Origin: Serripes groenlandicus
Lineage: Eukaryota; Mollusca; Bivalvia; Cardiida; Cardiidae
Assembly (NCBI GenBank): GCA_031761405.1
Contig: JASEVX010000007.1
Location: 57,736,914-57,800,913, forward strand
DNA length: 64,000 nt
Direction of reading: 5' to 3'
The notes below the pieces were generated by a model. The model was not told the DNA's origin. It did no database searches and was given only the letters and a program-made list of their open reading frames with translations. The position numbers and the translations under genes are program-made. This document shows, piece after piece, positions 51,095-62,643 of this stretch. Position 1 is the stretch's first letter. Every line of letters begins with the position of its first letter.

Positions 51095-51325
51095 TTAACC
51101 CTTTCCCTCATACAACAATTCTGCAGCTGACGACTTTGAACATATTTTGTCAAAAATTAGAAAATCTCTATAATTCAATGGATAACCTATGATTTAAAGA
51201 GGAAAACATTTTGGCAAAAGGAGAAATTGCTCGTTTTGAGCAATTTCTTCTTTTGTCACTATGTTTTCAATAAGCTGTCTGCTTCAGAGGGTGTCAGAAA
51301 GCGTCTTTATGAGGGATAGGGTTAA
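51095..51325 (+). mobile_element. piggyBac-like MITE, 231 bp
   Basis: Near-consensus; hairpin variant TTGCTCGTTTTGAGCAA, compensatory to the TTGCACGTTTTGTGCAA copies. Confidence 0.87.
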
Positions 51326-51329
51326 CAGT

Positions 51330-52165
51330 AAAATCTTTTGAAGTAGGTTGAATACAACTCCTATATTAAGCATATTTAGTAAAACAATGGCTTAATTGGT
51401 GCAAAGTAGCTGTGTCAACATTTGCAAAAGTAGGTCTCAAGTAGCTCTTTCAATTACAGACAGTTTGACACACCTTTTAAAAACATCACGGCAAAAGCAC
51501 AAAATAGCTCATGATGATTTTTCATGATTTTTGCTTAGGTTTTTTTTAAAGTTGTCTGGTGCATGCAGGAAAAGAATATAAGCATATTACCTTGCTATAA
51601 AACTTAAACCATACACTTGTATATATATAGCAAATTAAATGTATAACCCAAAATGACCTTGACATTGACCTAGTAGAGGTATTGGGTCACCTAAATATGC
51701 ATAAAGATTACCTATGTGTGTTTTATCAATATAAATATCAAGTTTCATCACAATTGGATTACATGATTGGAGTTACAACAATATTTAAGTCCTAACAGTA
51801 CTCCTAACCACACTGCCTACCTTGCAACCTAATCTGTTTTTAGACAGTGGGTGGAAGACAAATTTACAATATACACAATTTTGACAACAATACTTAATAC
51901 GGACAATAAATGTAGATACGTAAGTAGTTTTTAACCAAGTTACATACATTATGAAATATATTAGTTTCATATTATATGCACTTATTGCATCCGAATTAAT
52001 GCAATTAAATATTTTATATTTAAATGATTTGTTCATTTGAAGTATTCTTATATATCAGTTATTAAAAGATGTTTTCTGTTTTTTGCCAATGTCAGATATC
52101 TAGCCAGTATATGAATTAAAGTTTTGTTTTGACATAGAGAATATTATGCCCCTGACTTAAGATGC
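51330..52165. other. Low-repeat stretch
   Basis: Traces of a MITE near 51,470-51,560 and a 'gaccttgacattgacctagt' motif at 51,656. No exon seen. Confidence 0.35.
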
Positions 52166-52167
52166 TT

Positions 52168-52460
52168 TGTTTGGTGTTTAAGGCTGATTTCAACAAATTT
52201 TCAGTTATAACAAAGCATTTCCTGAGTAAGTTACCAGTACAACTTGTCCATTAAGCTTGACACAAGTGAGCCAGTCGTAATGACAACAAGAAGGAAATAC
52301 CATTTCTACCATTTTTAAAGTCTTTGGTATGATAACCTACAAGAAGGAAATACCATTTCTACCATTTTTAAAGTCTTTGGTATGATAACCTGGCCAGGGA
52401 TAGAACCACAACTCCCCACACTTAAAGCGGACACTCTTGCACTACACCAACGAGGCGGTC
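52168..52460 (-). mobile_element. tRNA-derived SINE with a 51-bp internal duplication
   Basis: 'ttggtgtttaaggctgatttc' tail side; 'agggatagaaccacaactcc' and 'ctacaccaacgaggcgg' head. 'aagaaggaaataccatttct' through 'tatgataacct' is repeated at 52,289 and 52,340. Confidence 0.6.
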
Positions 52461-53186
52461 TCAATTGAAGCAGTAGATGCAAATACATTTAAGAATGTAA
52501 CACAAATTGAAATAAAATGTCAGTTCTACAATGGTCAAAGTGTATGACCCAGTACCTTGTTCTTGGAAGTACTGGGTTTCCCAACTATACTACACAGACA
52601 TAACAAGTTGACCTTTAAACAGTTTCAAGAGTATGAGCCTCAATGACCTTGACCATGCAGGTAATGGTTCTCTTCCTATGTGTGTGGTGTTTATTTATAT
52701 AAATGTTAAGGAACTGTTTACCTCATATGAAATATAAATTGCTATATATATACTGTGTTACCAACAATAAAGAGTTTAAAAGGAGCAATTTCTTGTTGTG
52801 AGCACTTTCTCTCTTTCCCACTTTGTTTTTATTTTTAGAAGTATCCCAAGCCGTTTGTAACAGGGAAAGGGGTTGCTCATATGGAAGACCTCGTATCAAT
52901 TAAACAAATCCATGAAAAGGGATAATTGTGCCATTAGCCTAAGTAGAAAAAGTTCTCAATTTCTCAAGATACAATATCAGTGAATTGCTGGTGTGTTCCT
53001 TGAACTCTGACTGTTACCTCTTTGTTCCTCATTGTGGGTGTAACATAAATATATTTTACTTATATTTTATACCAGGTCAAAAGGACAAAGCACTCCATTC
53101 ATTTGTTTGTTCAAGGTCATTTTCACAGCCTAGTTTATCCCTTTCTCTGATACTTTTGATACCTCAGCAGTAGGTAAAGTTTGAAA
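52461..53186. other. MITE debris and unique sequence
   Basis: 52,775-52,875 keeps a MITE hairpin arm and 'cagggaaagggg'. Otherwise nothing recognised. Confidence 0.35.
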
Positions 53187-53385
53187 AGTTTTATTTGGGT
53201 TTTATGCCTTTTTCAACTTTATTTCAGTTATATCACAGTGACAGTTCACTTATTCATACTCCCTGGGTAAACATCCAGTACTAGGTTAGGAAATGTGCCT
53301 TGCGCCAAGGGCACTCCACCATGACCGTCTTGCCACGACTGGGGATCGATCCTGGGACACCAGGTTTCAAATCCCCGACGCTATG
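53187..53385 (-). mobile_element. tRNA-derived SINE, antisense
   Basis: 'tttcagttatatcacagtgac' core, 'gggatcgatcctgggacacc' B-box region. Confidence 0.6.
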
Positions 53386-53889
53386 CTGGAAAAAGAGAAA
53401 TTGCATAAAACAAGCAATATGTTTCGATCCTTATTCACAATGATTTCAACTCTTTATTAAAAGTTCATATCTGAATATCAAGATATTTATATCATGTAAA
53501 CTGGTATTATAAGTTGTGTTAAAAACATTTAGAATATGGAAAGACTATATTTTTAATTTTTGCAATCTTCAAATCAGTTTATTGTTGGTTTGTTAGTTGA
53601 ACACTAAAGCTACATTACACACCAAATTGTGTAAAGAGACCAATTTTTGCATTGTAGATCAATGAAAAATCGTTCAGTGCATCCCTGACACTTTTTCACA
53701 GGGTGTCTATACACTTAATGTGTATTTTCAGGAAACAGATTTGGAAATGTCTAAATGTAATTAAATTTAACCATAATCCTGAAATGTTTTCTTTTTCTTA
53801 CAATATTTCCAACCATATATTGTAACGAAATCATTATACTGATTTTCAAGATATGACACTCATGAAAATATCAAAGCAGATAAAAGGTC
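53386..53889. other. No recognised gene
   Basis: AT-rich with a MITE trace at 53,391-53,460. Confidence 0.35.
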
Positions 53890-54109
53890 TTAACCCTTTC
53901 CCATAATCGACGCTTTCTGACGCCTCTGCAGCAGCCGACTTGAGAAAACATTGTGGCTCAAGAAAAATGATGAGCAATTTCTCTTTTTACCACAATGTTT
54001 TCAACTATTTTCAATGAAATAAAATTCAATTTATAGAGATTTGCGTTCTGTTACTTCGATGCTTTCAAAATTGTCTGCTGCAGATTTATTGGACGCGGGA
54101 AATGGTTAA
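53890..54109 (-). mobile_element. piggyBac-like MITE
   Basis: TTAACCCTTTCCCATAATCG start with long spacer; GGAAATGGTTAA end. Confidence 0.75.
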
Positions 54110-54137
54110 AAATATCATATCAGTTAAAACAAAGGGT

Positions 54138-54369
54138 TTAACCCTTTCCCTCATACGACAATTCTGCAGCAGACGACTTTGAGCGTATTATTTGTCAAAA
54201 CATAGAAAATCTCCATAATTCAATGGATAACCTATGACAAAAAGTGGAAAACATTGTGGCAAAAGGAGAAATTGCACGTTTTGTGCAATTTCTTCTTTTG
54301 TCACTATGTTTCCAAAAAGCTGTCTGCTGCAGAGGCGTCCGAAATCGTCTATATGAGGGAAAGGGTTAA
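54138..54369 (+). mobile_element. piggyBac-like MITE, 232 bp
   Basis: Near-consensus, TTAA on both sides. Confidence 0.87.
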
Positions 54370-54457
54370 GGGTTGAAATCTAATCAGCAGGATGTAAACA
54401 ATATGGGGATCATTTTGACAAAAATCCCTGCTTTGATAAAATAGCTGAGTAATAATG

Positions 54458-54526
54458 GTTTCATGCAAAACAGTTGTAACTACAAGTTGAACTAGACGCA
54501 GTTACAGCCGTTTTTTGCATGAATCC
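54458..54526. repeat. Small palindromic element
   Basis: TTTCATGCAAAACAGTTGTA(ACT) is inverted as AGTTACAGCCGTTTTTTGCA(TGAA). The GTTGTAACT block also occurs in the 6,037 MITE, so the two may be related. Confidence 0.55.
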
Positions 54527-55149
54527 CTCAATATCAGTCTTTCTATTGAACCCTTCTATCAAATTTAATCCTTTACTGTATACAGATGCACTTAAAAGTA
54601 TTCAAGTGGGGAGCCGGACAAAAGATCCCATGGACAAAAGATCCCACGCTATTTTTGGCAGGGTGGACAAAAGATCCCACATCATTTTGACAGGGTGGAC
54701 AAAAGATCCCATATCATTTTGGCAGGGTGGACAAAATATCCCACATTATTTTGGCAGGGTGGACAAAAGATCCCACTTATTAAATATTATATATCAGTCA
54801 GTAAAAGATCCCACATTATTTTGGCAGGGTGGACACAAAAACCAGGCCTTACATGTTTGCCAAGATTTAAAGTTTTCCTTATGCATATTAAAGGTAAACA
54901 GCCAAATAATGTAGAAAGATGTTGTTAATTAAACTCTTTACATAAACTGCAGCTTTAGAATTTTGAAAATGTTGTGGGAAAAGAAGAAATTGTTCATTAT
55001 TAGCAGTTTCTCCTTTTGTCAAAATGTTTTCAACTATGAAATAGTACCCAGCTCCCAAAACACACATAATCAATTTCACTGCAGCTTTAGAATTTTGAAA
55101 ATCAGTTTCTCCTTTTGTCAAAATGTCATATAGAAGCGTCATGGGACCA

Positions 55150-55524
55150 GGGGGTGTCCTTCGTTTTCGCAGAGTACCACCAAGATTCGCACCAGACACC
55201 TGGAATGTCCATCAAGCAACAGTGACAGATGGCCATCGTACTAACAATGTTTGCGAGTCTTGGAACAACGGGTTCAAGCACCTGGTTGGGCACAAACATC
55301 CATCCATATGGACTGCGATCAACTGTCTGAAGAAAGACAGCACACTCGTTCAAACAGAAAATCTCCAACATCAACATGGTATACAGCCAGCAAAGAGACA
55401 GAGGAAGAAAACTGTACACCATCAAAAACAAATGAAGGAACTATGTAATCAACTTGTAGAAGGACAAAAAACAGTGAGTGAATTCCTTTGTGTTGTTGGA
55501 CAGTGTATAAGACTAAGTAGGTAG
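55150..55524 (+). pseudogene. MULE transposase C-terminal fragment
   Basis: An open frame that can be read from 55,123 to the stop at 55,522. From about residue 12 it reads VLRFRRVPPRFAPDTWNVHQ, then TDGHRTNNVCESWNNGFKHL and VGHKHPSIWTAI. This is the conserved region after the catalytic domain in animal MULE transposases of the FLYWCH-associated kind. The DDE domain is missing and the first residues come from MITE-like DNA, so it is a remnant. A basic KRQRKK stretch follows. Confidence 0.78.
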
Positions 55525-55756
55525 CTGTGCGATTGACAATGACCGGCCTCTGATTGACTATGTCTGCAAAAACTGCTTTGTTTGTAAATATATGTTTTTC
55601 AACTTTTCCTTGTTTTATTATCATGATGTGCTATATTTTCTACACTAGTAGTTACAAAATGTTGCTATGTTTTGTGTGCTATATATTTACTCATAACTTA
55701 AATTAAATGAAAATAAATTTGACTTTATTAATCTTTGGTTTTTTTTAATACTTTAT

Positions 55757-55910
55757 AGTTTTACAAAACCATTTAATAAGAAGTAAATCAACATTTACTC
55801 AACACCTTTACTGCCTGTCACCTTTTTTTTTATACAATATTGTTCTACAAAACCATTTAATAAGAAGTAAATCAACATTTACTCAACACCTTTACTATCT
55901 GTCACCTTAT
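55757..55910. repeat. 62-bp direct repeat inside the MULE
   Basis: 'acaaaaccatttaataagaa' through 'cacctttact..ctgtcacc' occurs at about 55,761 and 55,849. Confidence 0.85.
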
Positions 55911-56232
55911 GACAAAAATCCAGGATCAATATGGGATCTTTTGTCCACCCTTTCAAAAAGGTGTGGGATATTTTGTCCACCCTGCTAAAATGATATGGGA
56001 TCTTTTGTCCACCCTGTCAAAATGATGTGGGATCTTTTGTCCACCCTGTCAAAAAAGGTATGGGATATTTTGTCCGTGGGATCTTTTGTCCTGTATTCTT
56101 AAAAGCATGAATTGTGGAGTCTGGACATTCAAAAATCTTGTGGGAAAAGGGGGATTTTTTTTTTATTAACAAGGAACATTTTATTTTTAGTAACTCGGTA
56201 CTCAAACGTTTGGTATATGACTCTGAAGAACA

Positions 56233-56347
56233 TTAACCCTTTCCCACACACAACTCATCTGAAGCAGACGACTTTAAAAACATCTAGGGCAAAACAACAG
56301 GAAAATTAAACATTAATTACTGAAAAAAAGCTGAAAATGTTGTGGCA
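56233..56347 (+). mobile_element. piggyBac-like MITE, left half
   Basis: TTAACCCTTTCCCACACACA start. It ends at 'gaaaatgttgtggc'. Confidence 0.6.
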
Positions 56348-56634
56348 TATAGGTAAAAGACGGGTATCATAGGTTAAAGACGTGACCTGCAAGAAGAGTG
56401 GAATTGCAAGAAGAAGGAGCGAAAACTGAAAATTGATAAGTAATTATTTAAGGCCGTGTTTAGAATTTTACAACAAAACTATTTAAATTGTTGGGCGGAA
56501 ATTAAAGCTTCATGTATTTCTGGGTTTAGCTGAGATTGTTTAGCTTCATTCACTACACGTTAAAGAATAGACAGTTCATACTTTCCCTCACACGGGTACC
56601 ATTTGAAACCTCTTGAGCGGTTGATTTTAATAAA
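56348..56634. other. No recognised feature
   Basis: Unique sequence with a small repeat 'aggtaaaagacgggtatcataggttaaagacg'-like pair near 56,350-56,385. Confidence 0.35.
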
Positions 56635-57552
56635 CTAGAATGGAGTGCTCCCCGGAGCACGTGTGTCACCTGCCGGGGCCTTGTCAGAAAATTTTAATTT
56701 TTGACAGAAAAGGGGCAATAACTCTGATATAAAAATATTTTGATTATCCCCCTTTTGTGAACCAATCACACACATTAATATAAATATTTGTCAGAAGTTT
56801 CAATGTAATCCTTTGAGTACAAAAAAAGTTATTTGAAAACGTGACTAAAAAGTGTGACGGACAGATGGAACGTGACGAAAAAGTGTGACGGACAGACAGA
56901 CAGACGCCGGACAAAAAAAAAGTAATCCCTAAGTGCCTACCATGCTACGCAGGTGACACAAAAAGTAATCCCTAAGTGCCCACCATGCTACGCAATATGA
57001 ATGAAATAATTTTTGACAGAAAAGGGGCAATAAGTCCGATATAATAATATTTGGATTATCCCTCTTTTGTGAAGCCATCACAAATGTTAATATAAACAAT
57101 TGCCAGAAGTTTCAATTCAATCCCTTGAGTAGAAAAAAAGTTATTTGAAAATTTGAAAGTGTGACGTGACGTGACGTGACGTGACGTGACGTGACGAAAA
57201 AGTGTGACGGACGGACAGACAGAAGCCGGATAAAAAAAAAAGTAATCCCTAAGTGCCCACCATGCTACGCAATATGAATGAAATAATTTTTGACAGAAAA
57301 GGGGCAATAAGTCTGATATAATAATATTTGGATTATCCCTCTTTTGTGAAGCCATCACAAATGTTAATATAAACAATTGCCAGAAGTTTCAATTCAATCC
57401 CTTGAGTAGAAAAAAAAGTTATTTGAAAATTTGAAAGTGTGACGTGACGTGACGTGACGTGACGAAAAAGTGTGACGGACGGACAGACAGACGCCGGATA
57501 AAAAAAAAAGTAATCCCTAAGTGCCCACCATGCTACGCAGGTGACACAAAAA
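56635..57552 (-). mobile_element. RC-C element with duplicated 277-bp core
   Basis: CTAGAATGGAGTGCTCCCCG start and GCAGGTGACACAAAAA end. Core copies start at 56,997 and 57,274 with (GTGAC)n tracts of different length (57,158-57,197 and 57,440-57,466). Confidence 0.72.
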
Positions 57553-57682
57553 CATTGTAGGAAAGGGAGAAAATGCACTTTGTTTCAATTTCCAACGAAT
57601 TTTCAACTCATAAACAGGAACTTTTTGGCAGTTGTCTAAGGATTATACTGTTTTGTCTTTTACAAAGAGACTAACCAGTCAA

Positions 57683-57887
57683 TTAACCCTTTCCCACAGA
57701 CAAAAAGTTTGCAATAGACGAATTTGAAAAAAAAAGAAGACAAAAGCATGAACAAAATTCATAAATGAAAGTTACATTATTAAACAAAGTTGAAAACATT
57801 GTGACAAAAAGGAGAAATTGCTCATTAGCAATTTCTGCTTTTGTCACAATGTCTTCAAAAGTCGTCCGCTGAATGGGAAAGGGTTAA
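57683..57887 (+). mobile_element. piggyBac-like MITE, older type
   Basis: TTAACCCTTTCCCACAGACA start; right end shortened but ending GGGAAAGGGTTAA. Confidence 0.72.
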
Positions 57888-58150
57888 TTTTTATGTACTA
57901 GATAAATTTGAAATCTGCCAAATCAATCCATGTGTTGATTTGATAGTCAATAATGTTCAAATCAGTGCAGTGGTAGATATGGCAGCTCAAGTATGGTAAA
58001 ACTCTGATCATCTCTTTACTAAGCTAAAGATACTGAACAGGATAAACAAGCCATTTCAGTACAGCATTTGGTTCTGGAACAATAGGAAATATTATTGGCA
58101 AATTTTGATGTATAAGAATTTCTAAAATTCAAATAGACCCGAAATGGTAT

Positions 58151-58388
58151 TTAACCCTTCCCATCATATAGACGCTAATTCTGATGCCTCTGCAGCAGAC
58201 GGCTTTTTGAAAACATAGTGACAAAAGAAGAAATTGCTCAAAACAAGCAATTTCTTCTTTTGCCACAATGTTTTCCACTTTTAGTCATAGGTTAATTTTA
58301 TACATTCAATTTTTAGAGATTTTCCATTTTTTGACAAAATATGTTCAAAGTCGTCTGCTGCAGAATTGTCGTATGAGGGAAAGGTTTA
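58151..58388 (-). mobile_element. piggyBac-like MITE
   Basis: Young type with a few small insertions; TTAA on both sides. Confidence 0.82.
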
Positions 58389-58419
58389 AGTGTTAATGGC
58401 TTTGAAAATATCTATAGAA

Positions 58420-58555
58420 TTAGTTGTTGCTGAGGTCATGGTGGAGTGCCCTTGGGAAAGTTAAATTTCCTAGCCTATTACTGGTTTGTTTACCCAAGGA
58501 TCATGAATAAGTGAACTCACTGTCGCTGTGATATAACTGAAATAATATTTCCAAA
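58420..58555 (+). mobile_element. SINE 3' part
   Basis: 'tggtggagtgcccttggga', 'gtgaactcactgtcgctgtg' and ATATAACTGAAATAAT. Confidence 0.5.
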
Positions 58556-58663
58556 AATTGTTTGCAACAGAATTGTCCAAAATCTTCCAGTTCAGGGAAC
58601 AAGTTAAATGTCCAATTCATTTAGTTGTATCAGCTTTTCTTCAGCTTCAACTTGAAGTTGATA

Positions 58664-59016
58664 TCAACCCTTTCCCACATACATCAAATCTGCAGCAGAC
58701 AACTTCAAAAACGTGAAAAAATCTTCATAAAATAGGGTTTAGTTTATTATTAAATAGAGTTGAAAACATTTTGGCAAGAGGAGAAATTGCTCATTACGAT
58801 AAGGTTATCTTTAGTCCTGAAACAGACCTGTCTCAATCCAAACCTGCAGCAGACAACTATGAAAACATCTAGACAAAACATGGAAACTCTCTCTTAATGA
58901 CAGTAGAATGCTTCTAGTTGAAAAGTGCTCATCAATTTCTTCTTTTTGTCCCAATGTTTTCAAAAGTCGTCTGCTACAAATGTTTCATAATGGATCTGCA
59001 AGTGGGGAAGTGTTAA
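58664..59016 (+). mobile_element. Two truncated piggyBac-like MITEs in series
   Basis: 58,664-58,806 (left half) and 58,830-59,016 (left terminus lost, ends GGGGAAGTGTTAA). The final TTAA is shared with the next copy. Confidence 0.6.
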
Positions 59017-59243
59017 CCCTTTCCCTCATATAGACACTTTCTGACGCCTCTGCAGCAGACAGCTTTTTGAAAACATAGTGACAAAAGAAGAAACTGCTCA
59101 AAACAAGCAATTTCTTCTTTTGCCACAATGTTTTCCACTTTTAGTCAAAAGGTTATCCATTCAATTATAGAGATTTTCTATGTTTTGACAAAATATGTTC
59201 AAAGTCGTCTGCTGCAGAATTGTCGTATGAGGGAAAGGGTTAA
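59013..59243 (-). mobile_element. piggyBac-like MITE, 231 bp
   Basis: Young type, TTAA on both sides. Confidence 0.87.
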
Positions 59244-59599
59244 ACATAAAGGAAAAGAGAATGCAAGTTATTCCTCATTACCCAACATTGTTTTAACTGC
59301 TTCAAATTATCACTTCTCTATATTAAATTGTTTCATGGTTTTTTCTCTGATGTTTTTTTTACAAGTGGCCTATTCTGAAAGTATCAGACAAAGGTTAATT
59401 ATCTTCCTCTTCATAGAACCCTCATGTCCACTTCTATTCTCTCTTATTCAGTAGGGATAAAGAAACTTTCAACATGCAACTTATGAAACTTTTCTTTCTG
59501 TCTAAAATAGAACAATCCAAAATCTTTTGCTATGTATCAACTTAGTTAACCCCCCTTTCCAACATAAAGATGCATTTTGACGCAAATGCAAATCGACCT

Positions 59600-60220
59600 C
59601 TAGTCTCCAAAAGATATTTCTTAACCTTGGCCTAACAACCTAGTTTTTGACCCAACGTGACCCATATTTAAAAAAAGCCTAGAAATCATTAATACAAAAC
59701 ATTTCGACAAAGTTTCAATCTGCTCAAATCTAAAGTGCCACAAGATTTGAATAAAATTTGCTCAAATCTAAATTGCCCACAAGATTTGAATACAATTTGG
59801 ACAAGTGACCTTAAAAGTTGTATATAATACTTGATATGACCCATATTTAAACTAAGCCTAGATAGCATCAAGAGAAACATTCTGACAAGTTTTCAATATG
59901 CTGAAGTCACAAGATTTTTCTGAAATTTGGCCTAGTGACCTTAGTTTTTAACTCGAAATAACCTATTTTTGAACTTGAACTAGATATGATCAAGAAAAAC
60001 ATTCTGACAAAGTTTCATCACTGAGCGCCAGGGAGTGAATGCAAACGCTCGTCTGTTTTTTCTAAGTCGAGCAAGGGGCATTACTGAATAATTTTTATAT
60101 GACTTGGTATAGATACGCATATTGTTCCTAGCAACATGACATTGTGTACCAAGTTTCATTTGAAAATGTTAAACGTTTTTGAGTTATGAGGTAAGGTTAA
60201 AGTTTTGTGACACTTCACAA
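59600..60220 (-). mobile_element. RC-A and RC-I core fragments
   Basis: Diverged units with 'gacccatatttaaa..aagccta' and 'cattctgacaa.gtttca' to 60,020; then RC-I text 'ctaagtcgagcaaggggcat'. Confidence 0.5.
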
Positions 60221-60230
60221 GATCGGACTC

Positions 60231-60469
60231 TTAACCCTTTCCCTCATACAACAATTCTGCAGCAGACGACTTTGAACATATTTTGTCAAAACACAGAAAA
60301 TCTCTATAATCTCTATAATTGAATGAATAACCTATGACAAAAAGTGGAAAACATTGTGGCAAAAGGAGAAATTGCAAGTTTTGTGCAATTTCTTCTTTTG
60401 TCACTATGTTTTCAAATAGCTGTCTGCTGCATAGGCGTCAGAAAGCGTTTATATGAGGGAAAGGGTTAA
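60231..60469 (+). mobile_element. piggyBac-like MITE with a small tandem duplication
   Basis: 239 bp. 'atctctata' is duplicated at 60,299-60,317; otherwise near-consensus. Confidence 0.85.
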
Positions 60470-60504
60470 TTAAGATGACACCTTTATGAAAAGGTGAGCT
60501 AAAA

Positions 60505-60882
60505 ATATGAAAGCATATTTAATGAATAGAGTAAAATACATTTTCATGAGCAATTTCTCCATTTGCCACAATGTTTCCAAAGAGTGCCTGCTGCAAAAAC
60601 TTCAAAATACATCTGTTGGTGGGAAAAGTTAAAGTTGATTGTTTAATTAACTATTCATTAGATTCTTTATTAATGTTTTCAGCAACTTCTCACCTATTCC
60701 ACATGATTTCTAAAAGTGACAAGTCTAATGCATCAGGAATTGTTTCTATGTAAATCTCTATCTATAAATGAAAGTTTAATAATTGAATAGTTGAAAACAT
60801 TGTGGCATTCTCCTTTTGCCACAATGATTTCAAAAATAGTTTGCTTCAAAGGCATCAGAAATGTATGCGGAAAAGGGTTAAA
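60505..60882. mobile_element. Two right-half piggyBac-like MITEs
   Basis: 60,505-60,635 and 60,745-60,882, both keeping the hairpin remains and a GGGAAAAG or GGAAAAGGGTTAA end. Confidence 0.5.
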
Positions 60883-60950
60883 ATGGCAAATTACAATCAG
60901 GGTAATGTTTAAAAGGGTCAAACACAATCAATAGCAGTGATTGGTTCCCA

Positions 60951-61180
60951 TTAACCCTTTCCCTCATACAACAATTCTGCAGCAGACGACTTTGAACGTA
61001 TTTTGTCAAAACATAGAAAATCTCTATAATTAAATGGATAACCTATGACAAAAAGTGGAAAACATTGTGGCAAAAGGAGAAATTGCACGTTTTGTGCAAT
61101 TTCTTCTTTTGTCACTATGTTTTCAAAAAGTCGTCTGCTGCAGAGGCGTCGGAAAGCGTCTATATGAGGGAAAGGGTTAA
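60951..61180 (+). mobile_element. piggyBac-like MITE, 230 bp
   Basis: Near-consensus; the hairpin spans about 61,051-61,128. Confidence 0.88.
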
Positions 61181-61336
61181 CATGTTGATTTTTATCAAGA
61201 ATTTATCAGATAGATGTCAGAGAGAAAGTATGGATCCTCAGGAAGTTCAATAGTTCAATGTAATGTTCCAAGCCTATAGATTCCCACTGAGATACTAACT
61301 GGGGCCTTTCATCAACAGAAACCTTTTAATAACTGT

Positions 61337-61561
61337 TTAACCCTTTCCCTCATATAGACGCTTTATGACGCCTCTGCAGCAGGAGGCTTTTTGAAAACAT
61401 AGTGACAAAAGAAGAAATTGCTCAAAAACATGCAATTTCTCCTTTTGCCACAATGTTTTCCTCTATTAGTCATAGGTTATCCATTCATTTATAGAGATTT
61501 TCTATGTTTTGACAAAATTATGTTCAAAGTCGTCTGCTGCAGAATTGTCTGCTGCAGAATT
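61337..61561 (-). mobile_element. piggyBac-like MITE, right terminus lost
   Basis: Ends in a doubled 'gtctgctgcagaatt' where a candidate exon begins. Confidence 0.78.
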
Positions 61562-61657
61562 TGCTCATTTTCCTCCACAAAATGTCTACTGGAGTAACAT
61601 CCAATTTCATCTCCATCAGTGGGAATGTTTCATACATTAGTCTGACCTTCACAGAAG
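61562..61657 (-). CDS. Candidate exon of an unrecognised gene
   Basis: After an acceptor-like GTTGTATTTTATAG it reads SVKVRLMYETFPLMEMKLDV and TPVDILWRKM, open and protein-like. The 3' side is overrun by a truncated MITE, so the donor is uncertain. It could join the 62,644 candidate in phase. I do not recognise the protein; it does not match IPPK. Confidence 0.3.
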
Positions 61658-61721
61658 CTATAAAATACAACTTTATAAGGATCAAAAATGAATGGAAAAG
61701 GTTTCCAGTATGGTAATTCTC

Positions 61722-62071
61722 TCTCCCCACTTGCAGATACATTTTTGACAAATAATGCACCAGACAAATTTTGAAAACATTGTGACAAATGGGGAGATAA
61801 TGAACAATTAAACCGGTGGTCATAATGTTTTCAACTCTATCTAATGATTATACTTTTACTTATAGATTAGTGGTCTCTACGTTTTCAGTCATCTGTTGCA
61901 GATCTATATGTTGGATCTATAATCATCATGAGCAATTTCTTCTTTTGTTGGAATGTTTTCAACTCTATCTGGTAATTGAACTTACATTTTTATAGAGATG
62001 TTCCATAGTTTTGTCTAGAATAAATTTTTAAGTTGTCTGCTGCAGAATTGTTGTATGTGGGAAAGGGTTAA
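61722..62071. mobile_element. Decayed piggyBac-like MITEs
   Basis: 61,722-61,900 (degenerate) and 61,925-62,071 (right part ending TGTGGGAAAGGGTTAA). Confidence 0.5.
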
Positions 62072-62643
62072 AGTATAACAACATATTATTGTGTCTGCAC
62101 TATTTTACAAACTGGAAGAAAGAACCAAACAGATGGGATGATTTTTTGTTCTTTCTCCTTGATTTTCTCTGTGAGTAATCTTTGTCCAAACATATAATTT
62201 TTCTATATGTACAATTCAAATGCATTTCTCATTTAAGGTTTTACAATGTTCTTCAGAGGCATCAAAAGCAGTGTGTATGTTTCATCAGAGTTGCCACAAG
62301 AATGACAGAAAAGGTGGAACTACAAAAGCCTTGTCCGCTTTTATTTGCCTTTGTTTACATTATCGGCTCGGACAAAGGACACTGAGAATATACCCCCAAT
62401 GGTCCCTCTCCTTTCCCAGGCAGAAAAAAGGAAAACCCCTAACAACATGTTTGTTTTGATTCTATTTTTAACCGAGTCAGCTGATTTCAGAACACAAAGA
62501 GAAAATATTATGCTTCAGGCTAGCCACCTATATACTACTTATTTTACACGCCCCAAGTTCACTATTAGTGTATTCAATCCGTTCTCATGGTTAGATAGTG
62601 CTACGTCACATGAAAACCAGCCATAGCTCATTCTTTTTTAAAC
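62072..62643. other. Low-repeat stretch
   Basis: Three + frames stay open for 67-93 codons around 62,182-62,626, but none looks like a known protein. Confidence 0.35.

Larger units (their letters stand above)
54606..56093 (+). mobile_element. MULE remnant with tandem-repeat terminal inverted repeats
   Basis: The left side (54,615-54,838) has about six ~34-bp units such as GGTGGACAAAAGATCCCACA with 'ttattttggcag'. The right side (55,929-56,093) has the same units in inverse (GGGATCTTTTGTCCACCCTG). Between them lies a MULE transposase C-terminus. MITE-derived text lies at 54,950-55,125. No target-site duplication was found next to the outermost repeat units. Confidence 0.78.
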
